From assembly GCA_965219485.1 (NCBI GenBank), contig OZ244774.1, forward strand, positions 1,550,001-1,614,000: DNA of 64,000 bases. The letters are read 5' to 3'. Shown here in pieces: positions 43,023 through 51,784 of this stretch. Each line of letters starts with the position of its first letter. Position 1 is the stretch's first letter. This DNA is from UBA8337 sp937907245. Lineage in GTDB: Bacteria; Pseudomonadota; Alphaproteobacteria; RS24. The notes beneath the pieces were generated by a model. It did no database searches. It had not been told where the DNA came from and saw only the letters and a list, made by a program, of their open reading frames with translations. Position numbers and translations under genes: made by a program.

Positions 43023-43826
43023 TTAAGAGTTTTTGGTGCGGATGAGGGGCCAGAACAATTGCTCGCCCACAGTGGTGTCTGGTAGGTTTTCAACGCCATA
43101 ACTTGGCGGCCGCTGACGCGTAATTTTGGCCGTACCAAACAAGACATCCCAGAAGAACAATAGGTTTCCGTAATTGCCTTTATAGTGGGTAATGCCGTCG
43201 TCTTTATGGCGCCCGTGGTGCATAGAATGGGTAGATGGGGTGGATATTAGCCGCTCCACCACCCACATGACGGGCGATAGGGCTTTAATTTTATATAACG
43301 GGGCATCCCATTGAACATCGCAATGCGCGCCAGTGATGACAGTTAGTTTCACGACAATGTAGAACGCATAAGCCCAACCAAACCCAAGATAGATCATAAG
43401 GGCCGCGCCCCAAATGGACGGCATGATAAGATAATAAAGTAAGGAATTGCGATACACCAAGCGCACGCTCATATAGCCCGGATTATGATGCGGGCGGTGC
43501 AGCTTGTATAAAAACGGAACGCTATGTGATAAGCGATGCCACCAATATTGCAGCATATCTTCAAACACCAGAAACATGGCAATTTGAGCGGGTATCACCC
43601 AATGCGCCAAGGCGTTTTCGTACTGAGGCATAAAGTTGGTGCCTAAATAGTGCACCGAAGCAATGATGAACGGCTGGGTGAACCCCACGAGCGCGAGCGT
43701 TGAGACGATCTCGACAAGGCCGTCACCCTTCACAGCCTCTGATTTTCGGAACAATCCGACGCGGACCATTTCAAAAACTGAAAAGGCGGCAAATATGCCT
43801 AAGATAGCAATGATTTCCGGTTTCAT
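43023..43826 (-). CDS. Sterol desaturase/fatty acid hydroxylase family protein
   Basis: A 267-residue membrane di-iron oxygenase-like protein. Histidine clusters follow the family order: HRLSHS (about 107), HRPHHN (about 120), THSMHHGRHKDDG (about 203). Four hydrophobic helices surround them. It is upstream of the Mpo1-like gene in a bicistronic unit. GAGGAAG precedes the ATG at 43826. The substrate may be a fatty acid that the Mpo1-like partner then handles. The two superfamily members in the window differ throughout and are not recent duplicates. Confidence 0.88.
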   Translation of the reverse strand: MKPEIIAILGIFAAFSVFEMVRVGLFRKSEAVKGDGLVEIVSTLALVGFTQPFIIASVHYLGTNFMPQYENALAHWVIPAQIAMFLVFEDMLQYWWHRLSHSVPFLYKLHRPHHNPGYMSVRLVYRNSLLYYLIMPSIWGAALMIYLGFGWAYAFYIVVKLTVITGAHCDVQWDAPLYKIKALSPVMWVVERLISTPSTHSMHHGRHKDDGITHYKGNYGNLLFFWDVLFGTAKITRQRPPSYGVENLPDTTVGEQLFWPLIRTKNS

Positions 43827-43911
43827 AAAGTCTTCCTCAGCCAACAAAAAGGGAACCTAGTTATATCTGACGCGCAAATTAGGTTCGGGGGAATTATACC
43901 GCGATGCGCCT

Positions 43912-43997
43912 TTATGTAAAGCGGGCCGCGCCGTTATGTAAAGCGGACCGCACCGTTATATAAAGCGCGCCGCACGTTATATAAAGCGCGCCGCGCT
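43912..43997. repeat. Four 21-22-bp tandem repeats
   Basis: Units begin TTATRTAAAGCG at 43912, 43934, 43956 and 43977. Copies differ by a few bases, and the third unit is one base shorter. They lie between two divergent genes and contain TATAAA-like cores. Confidence 0.9.
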
Positions 43998-44082
43998 AGC
44001 AAGATTGCCCATCAGCTGGCAATTGACACGAGCCAGCGCGCCATGTTCAATACCCGCATATTTCATAAACAGGAGTCTCAAA

Positions 44083-44853
44083 ATGAGTGACACACAAGAA
44101 GTATTGGTCGACATCGCCGAAGGCGTGATGACCATCACCATGAACCGCCCGCAAGCCAAAAATGCCATGAACAAATCTATGGCCGAAGGCATCTCGGCGG
44201 CAATCGATGAATTTGAAGGCAACGCCGATATCCGCGTCGCTATCTTGACCGGCAATGGCGGTACGTTCTGCTCTGGCATGGACCTCAAAGGCTTTCTCGC
44301 TGGCGAAACCCCATCTGTACCCGGGCGCGGCTTTGGCGGCCTATCCCATTACTCACCTGCCAAGCCCCTGATTGCCGCTACCGAAGGCTATGCCCTTGCC
44401 GGTGGTTTTGAATTGGTTCTGGCTTGCGATTTGGTTGTCGCTTCGGAAAAATCTAAATTCGGTCTGCCCGAAGTAAAACGCTCGCTAGTTGCCGGTGCTG
44501 GCGGCGTGTTCCGTCTGCCGCAGCAAATTCCCCAGCGCATTGCCATGGAAATGGTTATGACGGGCGATCACTATTCTGCAGAGCGCATGTATGAAGTAGG
44601 GCTCATCAACTCCATCACGCAAGAAGGCAAAGCGCTAGACGGTGCCAAAGAATTGGCCGCACGCATTGCTGGCAACGGGCCCCTGGCCACGGCAGCTTCT
44701 AAAAAAATCATGCAAGAATATAAAACTTGGCCGCATGATGAAATTTGGAAACGCCAGCAAGTGATTATGGATCCTGTTTTTGGCTCGAAAGATGCGCGCG
44801 AAGGCGCGACGGCTTTTGCTGAAAAACGCGCTCCTGTTTGGAAGGGCGAATAA
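44083..44853 (+). CDS. Enoyl-CoA hydratase/isomerase family (crotonase)
   Basis: A 256-residue crotonase. The oxyanion-hole segments are GTFCSGMDLKGF near residue 62 and ALAGGFELVLACD near residue 106. The first catalytic Glu position near residue 130 reads LPEVKRSLVAGAGG, which keeps a Glu in the usual LPEV motif. It handles a CoA-linked unsaturated or hydroxylated acid; the exact substrate is unknown. AGGAG precedes the ATG. It has its own terminator. Confidence 0.9.
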   Translation: MSDTQEVLVDIAEGVMTITMNRPQAKNAMNKSMAEGISAAIDEFEGNADIRVAILTGNGGTFCSGMDLKGFLAGETPSVPGRGFGGLSHYSPAKPLIAATEGYALAGGFELVLACDLVVASEKSKFGLPEVKRSLVAGAGGVFRLPQQIPQRIAMEMVMTGDHYSAERMYEVGLINSITQEGKALDGAKELAARIAGNGPLATAASKKIMQEYKTWPHDEIWKRQQVIMDPVFGSKDAREGATAFAEKRAPVWKGE

Positions 44854-44883
44854 GCCTCGACTTCCAATAACACGGCATACGAA

Positions 44884-44910
44884 AAGGGCGCTCCTTGGAG
44901 CGCCCTTTTT
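44884..44910 (+). terminator. Terminator after the crotonase gene
   Basis: A perfect 9-bp stem GGGCGCTCC/GGAGCGCCC with a 2-base top, flanked by A4 and T5, separates the gene from the convergent FecR-domain gene. Confidence 0.92.
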
Positions 44911-44954
44911 ATTTTCTCAGAGACCAAAATCATATCGGCCTTGAGGCCAGCCAA

Positions 44955-47939
44955 TTACCTCGGTGCATCTTGCGCAGCATAGCTTCCCTGAATGGTGTAA
45001 TCTCCCCCATCCATGGTGAATGTGCCTGCCGTTTGTAGGTTTTGTGTCGTGCCATAAACCGCTCCGCTCACACGCGTCGTTGCGTTATTGCCTGCATAGG
45101 TAATGGCGCTAGACGCAGCGCTCACTTCGGGAACAGACAACGCCACTGTCGAGCCAATGGTGCCGCTTAAATTACTCGCAGTGAAATTGCTGAGCTCCCA
45201 AGTATTTGCTGATGCATTTTCGGGATTGGCCAAATCCATTCTCACGGCTACTTCGCCAAATCCGGTGCTGGTTGTGCCAGACGCTGTTACGCTGCCATAA
45301 GCATGGCCTGTAAAACGAAGCGACACACCCACCAAAGATTGAATGGTATCGGCACTTAAGGCCTGACCAATGGCCCAATGACCTTGGTGCTGATAGGTAA
45401 GGTTCTTCGCCACGCCATCGGTGAAGGCTTCGGTTGTCCAAAGGCCAGTTGAGACTTGGTCACACTCGCATAAGGGAATATTCGTCTCGGCCTGCAAGCG
45501 CGAAATATCATGCGTGGTAACGCCGGGCTCATAGTCGCCCTTGCTATCTTCAACGGCCGTCAAATTGGCCGAATACACCGCATGTAAAGCGTTTTTGAAG
45601 TTGGCGTTTTTAGCTGACAAGAGGCTCGCCAATCGATCGATTAGATCTTTAGAAGCTTCAATAACCTCTTCCGCGATGTCTCGGCCTTGCTGCTCGCTTT
45701 CGGCACGCAAGTCTTCAATCTTAATTTCAAGGAAATTTGGCTCTATGTAAGGCACTTCGAGATCTGGAACCTTGACGTATTTATAGTCGTCAGGGATATC
45801 TGCCTCCTTTAGAAACTCATCATTGAAACTGCCCCGAAAAGCCTCTTCCCCAGCATCCTTCAAGTCTTGGTACTTTAGGTCTTGGTCATAGGAGGGTAAG
45901 AAAAGGGATTTTTCATCGAAGCCAGGCGTATCAAAACCATTAGCTGTTTCTCGGGTAAACTCCGTATCGAATTTTTGTTCGAGTTCCGCAATCAGATCGC
46001 TGGCAAAATCTTCACTCACATAAATATCCGCAAAACCATCGGGGGCTTGGGAAGCCTTTTCTTCAAAACGGTTTTCAAGAGCGGCCTTAAGCGGCGCCGC
46101 TTCTTCATAATCCAAAAAGCCCAACAGGCCCGTTTCCACCTTGGCCACGCCATCGGCCCCGACGCCCTTGCGCTGTGTGCTCAAGAAAAGCTGGAACACA
46201 TCCTCCGCTTTCAACTCAGCAGCCTTCCCATCGCCCGTCTGAGAGCTCAGCAAAACCGAGCCATCGCGCGTGTCGATAGTCACATTTTGGGCTCGATTGG
46301 CAGCGTCATTTTTGCCAAAACGGGCTTGCAAAGCATCACTGGTCGACAAGGCGCCACCGAGCGACACTAAGTCTTTGAGGCTACGCTGTTGGATATCTTC
46401 TGGCAGGCCAATACCATTGGCCTCCGCCAAACGGTCAATTGTGCTCAAAGCATCTTCCCGTACAATATCGGCACTTACCACTTTGGTCACATTCTCAGAG
46501 TAAAAATTATTGGCCAAATCCACCCCGACAACTCGCGTGGTCACTTTCGTGTCAAAGCTACCCATACTCAGCAACATTTTGTCGGAAGCCGTGTCATAGA
46601 TATAGCTACGCGGAGCCAGCGACACCTGTTGCACATTCGTGTTATTGGTGCGCGCCACCACGAGCGGATTAAAGCTATCACTGGGCTTGAGCAGGCCAAA
46701 TTCATCGACTTCTAATTGACCCATTTCATATAATTTGGCCGAGTTCGGGTCGCTGGATAAGACCGCCCGCGTCGCGATAACATTGTTTTTATATTGCTCT
46801 TCCTCGCTAATTTCTAACGGCGGCTCATAAGAGAAATCTGACAAAGTAACCTCGCTGATAAAGTCTTGCTCAGCTTCCTCATAGCTTACGTCATCATATA
46901 AATTGTTTTGCTCGAACTGCTCCGTCGGCACCAAGAAACCATTCTCATCCACCGTCAAGAGACCCTCGTTAAACATGTCTTTCACGGTATCATCTAATTC
47001 GATCATTCTCGCGGTCGGCATAATCTTGCCGTCTTTATCGATGCCTATCGCGCCGCTATCAATCAACTCAGCAGCTTGCGGGTCAATCTCCTGAAGTCGC
47101 GAGCTGGCCTTCAGTTTGCCGTCGGCCCCCAGCTCAACCAAACCAGCTTGTAATGGGTCATCTACCAGCACATCACCGGTTTCGAGAGTGCCTTCTAAAT
47201 TTGCGGAACCTGTCCGTTCGCCGTCACGGGCTTGGGCTGGCGCGCTTGCTCTTTCGCTTTGTGTGCCTTCCGGCTTTATAAAACTTTCTCTCGCTTCCGT
47301 ATCAATACCTTGTTTTTCTTCCGCTGCTGTGACCGTGCGTGTGGCCACGTTACCGCTTTGGCTGCGTTCAATGAGTGTGCCCACGCGAGCCGTTTCAAAA
47401 ATACCTTCTGGTGTTTGAACCCTCAAATTACCATGCACCAATTGGGCTTGCATTCGCCCCTGTGTATCGATTGTCAGTTTGGCAATGCCACCCCGAATGC
47501 CGACCGTCGTCTCGCCAGCGCTGAAGCTAACTTGGCCGGCCCGCTTTGAGAGGATGCCGCCAATAAACCGCATGGAGCCTTTCTCGATGCGCGCGCCTAT
47601 TTTGCCGTCCAATTGCTCCGGATCAAAAACAAAACTATCAATCACCAAACGCGACGACGGGCCGATGTTCAGGCTCGAGCCATCGACAAATAAAACTTGT
47701 GTCCGCCCACGTGGGCCGGTCTGAACAATCACGTCTTGGTCGATCTCATCCCCCACCGCCACAATTTTCAGCTCCTCTAAGGTAGCGCCAATACTCGCCT
47801 GCGGAATAACTGCCGAGGCCACCCCTACTTGGGTCGCAGCCAAGACTGGCGTCAGGCTAAGCGATAGCGCGGTGCTGGTGATAAGCGCAACACGGGCCAT
47901 ATGTGGAAACGGATTTAGACGACGGGAAAAGCAAATCAT
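44955..47939 (-). CDS. FecR-domain protein with TbpB-like C-terminal barrel
   Basis: A 994-residue secreted protein. Residues 1-36 are a signal peptide without a lipobox Cys. Residues about 60-190 are a FecR domain (GDEIDQDVIVQTGPRG, SRLVIDSFVFDP, VGIRGG). Residues 263-286, 291-316, 321-346 and 402-426 are four copies of a short repeat with a GxLxVDExGxLxPT pattern. A long acidic helical middle follows. Residues about 828-994 are beta-rich and contain SGAVYGT and AGTF near the end, recalling the terminal barrel of transferrin-binding protein B-like proteins. A lone CEC lies just before it. AGGAG precedes the ATG, which overlaps the upstream TPR/barrel gene (ATGA). Confidence 0.75.
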   Translation of the reverse strand: MICFSRRLNPFPHMARVALITSTALSLSLTPVLAATQVGVASAVIPQASIGATLEELKIVAVGDEIDQDVIVQTGPRGRTQVLFVDGSSLNIGPSSRLVIDSFVFDPEQLDGKIGARIEKGSMRFIGGILSKRAGQVSFSAGETTVGIRGGIAKLTIDTQGRMQAQLVHGNLRVQTPEGIFETARVGTLIERSQSGNVATRTVTAAEEKQGIDTEARESFIKPEGTQSERASAPAQARDGERTGSANLEGTLETGDVLVDDPLQAGLVELGADGKLKASSRLQEIDPQAAELIDSGAIGIDKDGKIMPTARMIELDDTVKDMFNEGLLTVDENGFLVPTEQFEQNNLYDDVSYEEAEQDFISEVTLSDFSYEPPLEISEEEQYKNNVIATRAVLSSDPNSAKLYEMGQLEVDEFGLLKPSDSFNPLVVARTNNTNVQQVSLAPRSYIYDTASDKMLLSMGSFDTKVTTRVVGVDLANNFYSENVTKVVSADIVREDALSTIDRLAEANGIGLPEDIQQRSLKDLVSLGGALSTSDALQARFGKNDAANRAQNVTIDTRDGSVLLSSQTGDGKAAELKAEDVFQLFLSTQRKGVGADGVAKVETGLLGFLDYEEAAPLKAALENRFEEKASQAPDGFADIYVSEDFASDLIAELEQKFDTEFTRETANGFDTPGFDEKSLFLPSYDQDLKYQDLKDAGEEAFRGSFNDEFLKEADIPDDYKYVKVPDLEVPYIEPNFLEIKIEDLRAESEQQGRDIAEEVIEASKDLIDRLASLLSAKNANFKNALHAVYSANLTAVEDSKGDYEPGVTTHDISRLQAETNIPLCECDQVSTGLWTTEAFTDGVAKNLTYQHQGHWAIGQALSADTIQSLVGVSLRFTGHAYGSVTASGTTSTGFGEVAVRMDLANPENASANTWELSNFTASNLSGTIGSTVALSVPEVSAASSAITYAGNNATTRVSGAVYGTTQNLQTAGTFTMDGGDYTIQGSYAAQDAPR

Positions 47940-49303
47940 TGGAAACTCCTAGAAAAGGTCAAAGACCCGGTAAGGTCGTCATATCTCGATTTCGGGATAT
48001 TGCTGTCTCGATCGATAAAGTTAACGGCGAAATCGGCCGAAATTCCGAAAAAGCTGCGCTGTAACGAGAGGCTTGCGGTCAGGTCTTTGTCATGGCGGAT
48101 TTTTTCAATGACGGGATTGGCCGGGCGGATGGCGCCTTCTTTGGTCTCTCGATATCCTATTCCGGCTCCAAATCTCATGCCCCGCCAAGTTTGGCTATAG
48201 GACGCATTTAAAACAGCGCCAGTGGAAGATTCGTAATCAAGGCCCGCGTCTGTCTCGTCGATTTTGAACGCAAGCGATGTATAGCCAGCGTGGCTATGGA
48301 TATGCCCAAGCGTCACCCCAATATTATAGCGGCCCCCATCTTTGGGCGCATCAACCGGCAACTCATGGGTTTTATCCGCCAACTCGAAAGAAACCGCGAT
48401 TGGATTGCGCGCGCTGGCATAGCCGTTTACCGACATTCCAACGGCGCCCGTCACCGCATAGGCATCTACCGTGCTGGTGTTCAAAGAATTAGCCGAAATA
48501 TAAGGCGATAAAGTAAGTGGCGATTTTCCGGTCCGCGCCAGAGGCAAGGTAACGCCCATGCGCAAACTGGTGACCTCAATATCTAGCGATGCCAGCTCCT
48601 TGTCATTTTGCTCGCTCGTATATTGGTTCAAGCTGGCATTAAAACGCCGCTCCGTGAGCCCGTCTAACTCGCGACTATACGAGACCGAGATAGACCCCGT
48701 CGTCGCAGCCCCCGAATCGGGCTTGTCGGTCTCTGCCGTATCTAGCTCAAGATCTGGTATCTCTGGATTGGCCTCTTGCTGCAAGTCATTATAGGCAATG
48801 AGATTGGTAAGCGTTGGGCGGGTGACGGCATTAGACGCATGTTTGGTGCCCAAACTTAGCGACATAGCAAAGCTACCTTTGGCATTGGCTTTTCGAGTTT
48901 GAGCCAACAATATCTCCGCCCTTTCCCGCGCTTTCACGTCGATGTCGGTCGCCTCTAAAGCTTGCAATAAATAGGCTTCTGCCAATTCAGGCGCCTCCAG
49001 GCGCAAATATAACATGCCGAGTTCCAACCGGATAAGCGGCAAGCCACTGCGCCCGATGAGCAACCGCTCTAAGGTGGCGACCGCGGCTTCAAAATCTTCC
49101 AGCTCAATCGCTCGGCGGGCGAAAGCAAGGTTCAAATCCACTTCATTGGGCTTTTGCAAAACCTTACGAAACATAGGGTCCAGCGCAGCAGCGCCCGGAC
49201 CTCGCAAGAGGGTCTGGGCGTTGGCTAGCCCAGCCGTAAAACTTAAATTAGCGATAATTATAACCCCGGCAAATACATGCCGAGCGCAACCTGAAGTAAA
49301 CAC
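47936..49303 (-). CDS. TPR plus outer-membrane barrel protein (Slam-like)
   Basis: A 455-residue protein with a signal peptide (cleaved after GLANA, residue 29), a TPR-type helical region (about 50-140: DLNLAFARRAIELEDFEAAVATLERLL and a second LELGMLYLRLEAPELAEAYLLQAL, read in segments) and a C-terminal half of alternating beta strands. The end SLTFSRSFQ is not the canonical terminal Phe. TPR plus 14-strand barrel is the architecture of the surface lipoprotein assembly modifiers (Slam, DUF560). It is translated with the FecR/TbpB-like protein, its likely client. Confidence 0.7.
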   Translation of the reverse strand: MFTSGCARHVFAGVIIIANLSFTAGLANAQTLLRGPGAAALDPMFRKVLQKPNEVDLNLAFARRAIELEDFEAAVATLERLLIGRSGLPLIRLELGMLYLRLEAPELAEAYLLQALEATDIDVKARERAEILLAQTRKANAKGSFAMSLSLGTKHASNAVTRPTLTNLIAYNDLQQEANPEIPDLELDTAETDKPDSGAATTGSISVSYSRELDGLTERRFNASLNQYTSEQNDKELASLDIEVTSLRMGVTLPLARTGKSPLTLSPYISANSLNTSTVDAYAVTGAVGMSVNGYASARNPIAVSFELADKTHELPVDAPKDGGRYNIGVTLGHIHSHAGYTSLAFKIDETDAGLDYESSTGAVLNASYSQTWRGMRFGAGIGYRETKEGAIRPANPVIEKIRHDKDLTASLSLQRSFFGISADFAVNFIDRDSNIPKSRYDDLTGSLTFSRSFQ

Positions 49304-49501
49304 ATCAACTCCTACGCAACTCTAAGAGACGACTAGCACCTCGCCAGATGACAGGCCAGCCTGCCTTGCCTATGTTCCGCATATTGCGCAGGAGTAGTTG
49401 TATTTATGACCACAATAAAAATGCCACCCATGGCACGCCTCGGTTGCGTGAACCTCGCAGCGCGGGACAGCGAATTTGAATGCGACCTGTATTTTGCGGG
49501 T

Positions 49502-50452
49502 CTAACCGACAAGCAAGTCGGTAAATCCGGTTAGCCATAGAGCAATTGTAACGGCACCCAGCAAAGTAGAGACCACGATGGTGCTGGAGGCGTCGGCCTC
49601 AGCGGTTTTATATTGCGTAGCGAAAACTGCCGTGAAAACGCCGGTTGGCATGGCCGCCAATAAAGTGATGGTGGCCGTGAAAATGGGCTCGAGGGCAAAC
49701 AGATAATGCGCGGCGCAAAATACCAAAAGCGGGTGTAAGCCCAATTTAAAAACCGAGATAAACACGGCTGACCCAAGGCTTTCTCGCCAAGCGATATGCG
49801 CTAATTTTCCGCCGACCGCGACCAAGGCCACAGGAATGGCGGCACTGCCCAGCAAGTCTAGGAAACGATCTATCGGGGGGGATAAGCCCAATCCTGTGAA
49901 ATTCCAAATCACGCCACCTAAAAGCCCGAGGATAACCTGCTGACCGGACATGGCCCTGGCCAATTTTGGCAAGAAGCCGCGCATCGTGAGGCTTGGGTTG
50001 GTCGTTAGCTCTAGGCCGATAAGGGCCACCGTAAAAATTAACAGACCATGAAACGCCAAGACCAAGAATAAAGGCAAGCCCGCGGCTGGGCCAAAGGCCG
50101 TGAGAATAATGGGTATCCCCAGCATCACCGTATTGGAGAAGCTGGAGCCAAAGCCAAAAATAACCCGTTCGGAGGCCGATTGCTTGGCCAAGGTAAGGCG
50201 CGCCACAGCCATAGAAATCGCCATTGTGGCCAGCATCGCGCCATAGTAAGAGCCCCAAAGCCCCCATGGAATGACAGAGGGAAATTCAGTTATGGCGACA
50301 TTTCGAAACAATAAGGCTGGGGCGGCAATGGCAAAAACAAATTTGTTCAGTGTGTCGACATTATCGGCCGAAAAAAAGCCGCGCCGCGCCGCGCCATACC
50401 CAATGAGAATGACGGCAATGACCGGAAAGATGACACCAAGAGATTGAAACAT
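49502..50452 (-). CDS. AEC family transporter
   Basis: A 316-residue auxin efflux carrier-family permease with ten membrane helices in two halves. Typical markers are LNKFVFAIAAPALLF near residue 30, GFGSSFSNTVMLGIPI near 112 and AMPTGVFTAVFATQYK near 268. Bacterial members carry malate, malonate or similar organic anions. The ATG at 50452 is preferred to an upstream start within a low-complexity leader. It is divergent from the photolyase-like pair, with 97 bases between starts. Confidence 0.87.
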   Translation of the reverse strand: MFQSLGVIFPVIAVILIGYGAARRGFFSADNVDTLNKFVFAIAAPALLFRNVAITEFPSVIPWGLWGSYYGAMLATMAISMAVARLTLAKQSASERVIFGFGSSFSNTVMLGIPIILTAFGPAAGLPLFLVLAFHGLLIFTVALIGLELTTNPSLTMRGFLPKLARAMSGQQVILGLLGGVIWNFTGLGLSPPIDRFLDLLGSAAIPVALVAVGGKLAHIAWRESLGSAVFISVFKLGLHPLLVFCAAHYLFALEPIFTATITLLAAMPTGVFTAVFATQYKTAEADASSTIVVSTLLGAVTIALWLTGFTDLLVG

Positions 50453-50549
50453 GGAGTTGGCATAGCAGATTTTTATCGGCTTGGAATTATTTTGTGCCGC
50501 AGCGCTTGCGCGAGCTGGACTTCGCGCCGAGGCGGCATATCTTTGTGGC

Positions 50550-51356
50550 ATGGAAAATCAGCCGAAAACCTTTGCCAATAGAGACGCCCTTATTTCGCAT
50601 GTGCGCGCAATATCTCCCTCGCTGGCGCCAGACGACAGCCATGTTTCGGATACCGTGGGTGGGCGCGAAGCCGGCGTGGGCTTGCTCGAGAAAATAGACC
50701 CGATAGCCTATGGCCGCTCGCGTAATTACCTTGGCGGGGCCGTGAGTTATCTGTCCCCCTATATTCGCCACGGTATTCTTTCGCTGAATGAAGTGCGCAA
50801 TTTTGCCCTCGAACTTGGCCCAAAAGACGGCGATATAAAGCCGATTGAAAAATTTATTCAGGAATTAGCCTGGCGCGATTTTTGGCAGCGGGTCTATCAG
50901 CAAAATCCGAGTTGGATTTGGAACGATGTAGAAGACTATAAAACCGGCTTCGCGCCAGAGGACTATAGCGACACCCTGCCCGAGGATGTTTCCACCGCAC
51001 AAACCGATTGTGCGGCGATTAATTATTTTATCACTACGTTGCAGACCACCGGCTATTTGCACAATCATGCGCGAATGTATTTGGCCGCCTATATCGTCCA
51101 TTGGCGCCGTGTAAAATGGCAGGCTGGTGCGCGGTTCTTTTTGGCACACTTGTTGGATGGAGATCCGGCTTCAAATAACCTTAGCTTTCAGTGGGTGGCT
51201 AGCACGTTTTCCAATAAGCCGTATTTTTTCAATCTCGAGAATTTGCAAAAATTTTCTCACCCCCAAGCGCCTTGCGAAGAAGCAGATAATTTGGCCTTGG
51301 CCGGGTCTTATGATGACTTGGCGGCGCGACTGTTCCCGAACGGAGTGAGCTCGTGA
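50550..51356 (+). CDS. Photolyase/cryptochrome FAD-binding domain protein
   Basis: A 268-residue protein equal to only the C-terminal helical FAD-binding domain of photolyases and cryptochromes. Recognisable blocks are GRSRNYLGGAVSYLSPYIRHG near residue 50, where FAD phosphates bind, ELAWRDFWQRVYQ near 108, the NHARMYLAAY helix near 172 and DGDPASNNLSFQWVASTF near 207. There is no N-terminal alpha/beta antenna domain here. That domain appears to be encoded by the next gene, which overlaps by 4 bases (GTGA). Confidence 0.85.
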   Translation: MENQPKTFANRDALISHVRAISPSLAPDDSHVSDTVGGREAGVGLLEKIDPIAYGRSRNYLGGAVSYLSPYIRHGILSLNEVRNFALELGPKDGDIKPIEKFIQELAWRDFWQRVYQQNPSWIWNDVEDYKTGFAPEDYSDTLPEDVSTAQTDCAAINYFITTLQTTGYLHNHARMYLAAYIVHWRRVKWQAGARFFLAHLLDGDPASNNLSFQWVASTFSNKPYFFNLENLQKFSHPQAPCEEADNLALAGSYDDLAARLFPNGVSS

Positions 51357-51784
51357 GTACCTTCATTTGGTTGCATGAAGAAGCTTTGCGCGCCACGCAC
51401 CCGCTTTTTCTACCCCCTGCTAACCCCGAACAATCTGTGTTTATTTGGGACGACGCCTATATGGATGCGATGGAATACGGCTTAAAACGCCGCGTTTTCT
51501 TGTATGAAACGCTGCTTGATTTGCCGGTCGAAATTTATGCGGGCGACACCCTAGAGACGCTCAAAAAGCTAGCGGAGGCGACGAGGGCAAGCCACATCCG
51601 AACGGCTGCCACGCCAAACCCGCGCTTAGGCCAAATAATGGACGCACTCTCCAGCACCCTGACAGTAGAGCGTGTGGCGGACGAGGCTTTTGTGAACCTG
51701 CCAGAGCAAGATAATTTGCGGCGGTTTTTTAAATATTGGAACAAGGCAAAAAGATTAGCTTTTCAGCCAAACGGCGGGCGCTAG
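51353..51784 (+). CDS. Photolyase N-terminal-like alpha/beta domain protein
   Basis: A 143-residue protein starting from a GTG that overlaps the previous stop. The layout FIWLHEEALRATHPLF, VFIWDDAYMDAM, KRRVFLYETLLDL, VEIYAGDTLETLKKLA follows the Rossmann-like N-terminal domain of photolyases (strand, LR-x-x-x-P, VF-V-WD, RR-x-FL-x-E-x-L, GD). It should complement the FAD-binding protein, together making a photolyase-like enzyme in reversed domain order and in two polypeptides. Antenna chromophore binding is unproved. Confidence 0.7.
   Translation: MSTFIWLHEEALRATHPLFLPPANPEQSVFIWDDAYMDAMEYGLKRRVFLYETLLDLPVEIYAGDTLETLKKLAEATRASHIRTAATPNPRLGQIMDALSSTLTVERVADEAFVNLPEQDNLRRFFKYWNKAKRLAFQPNGGR

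Noticed and set aside
49406..49534. A 42-codon plus-strand frame (MTTIKMPPMARLG...) after the TPR/barrel gene
   Set aside because: AGGAG lies 11 bases before the ATG, but the frame runs into the 3' end of the AEC transporter gene and has no recognisable features. It is too weak to list.
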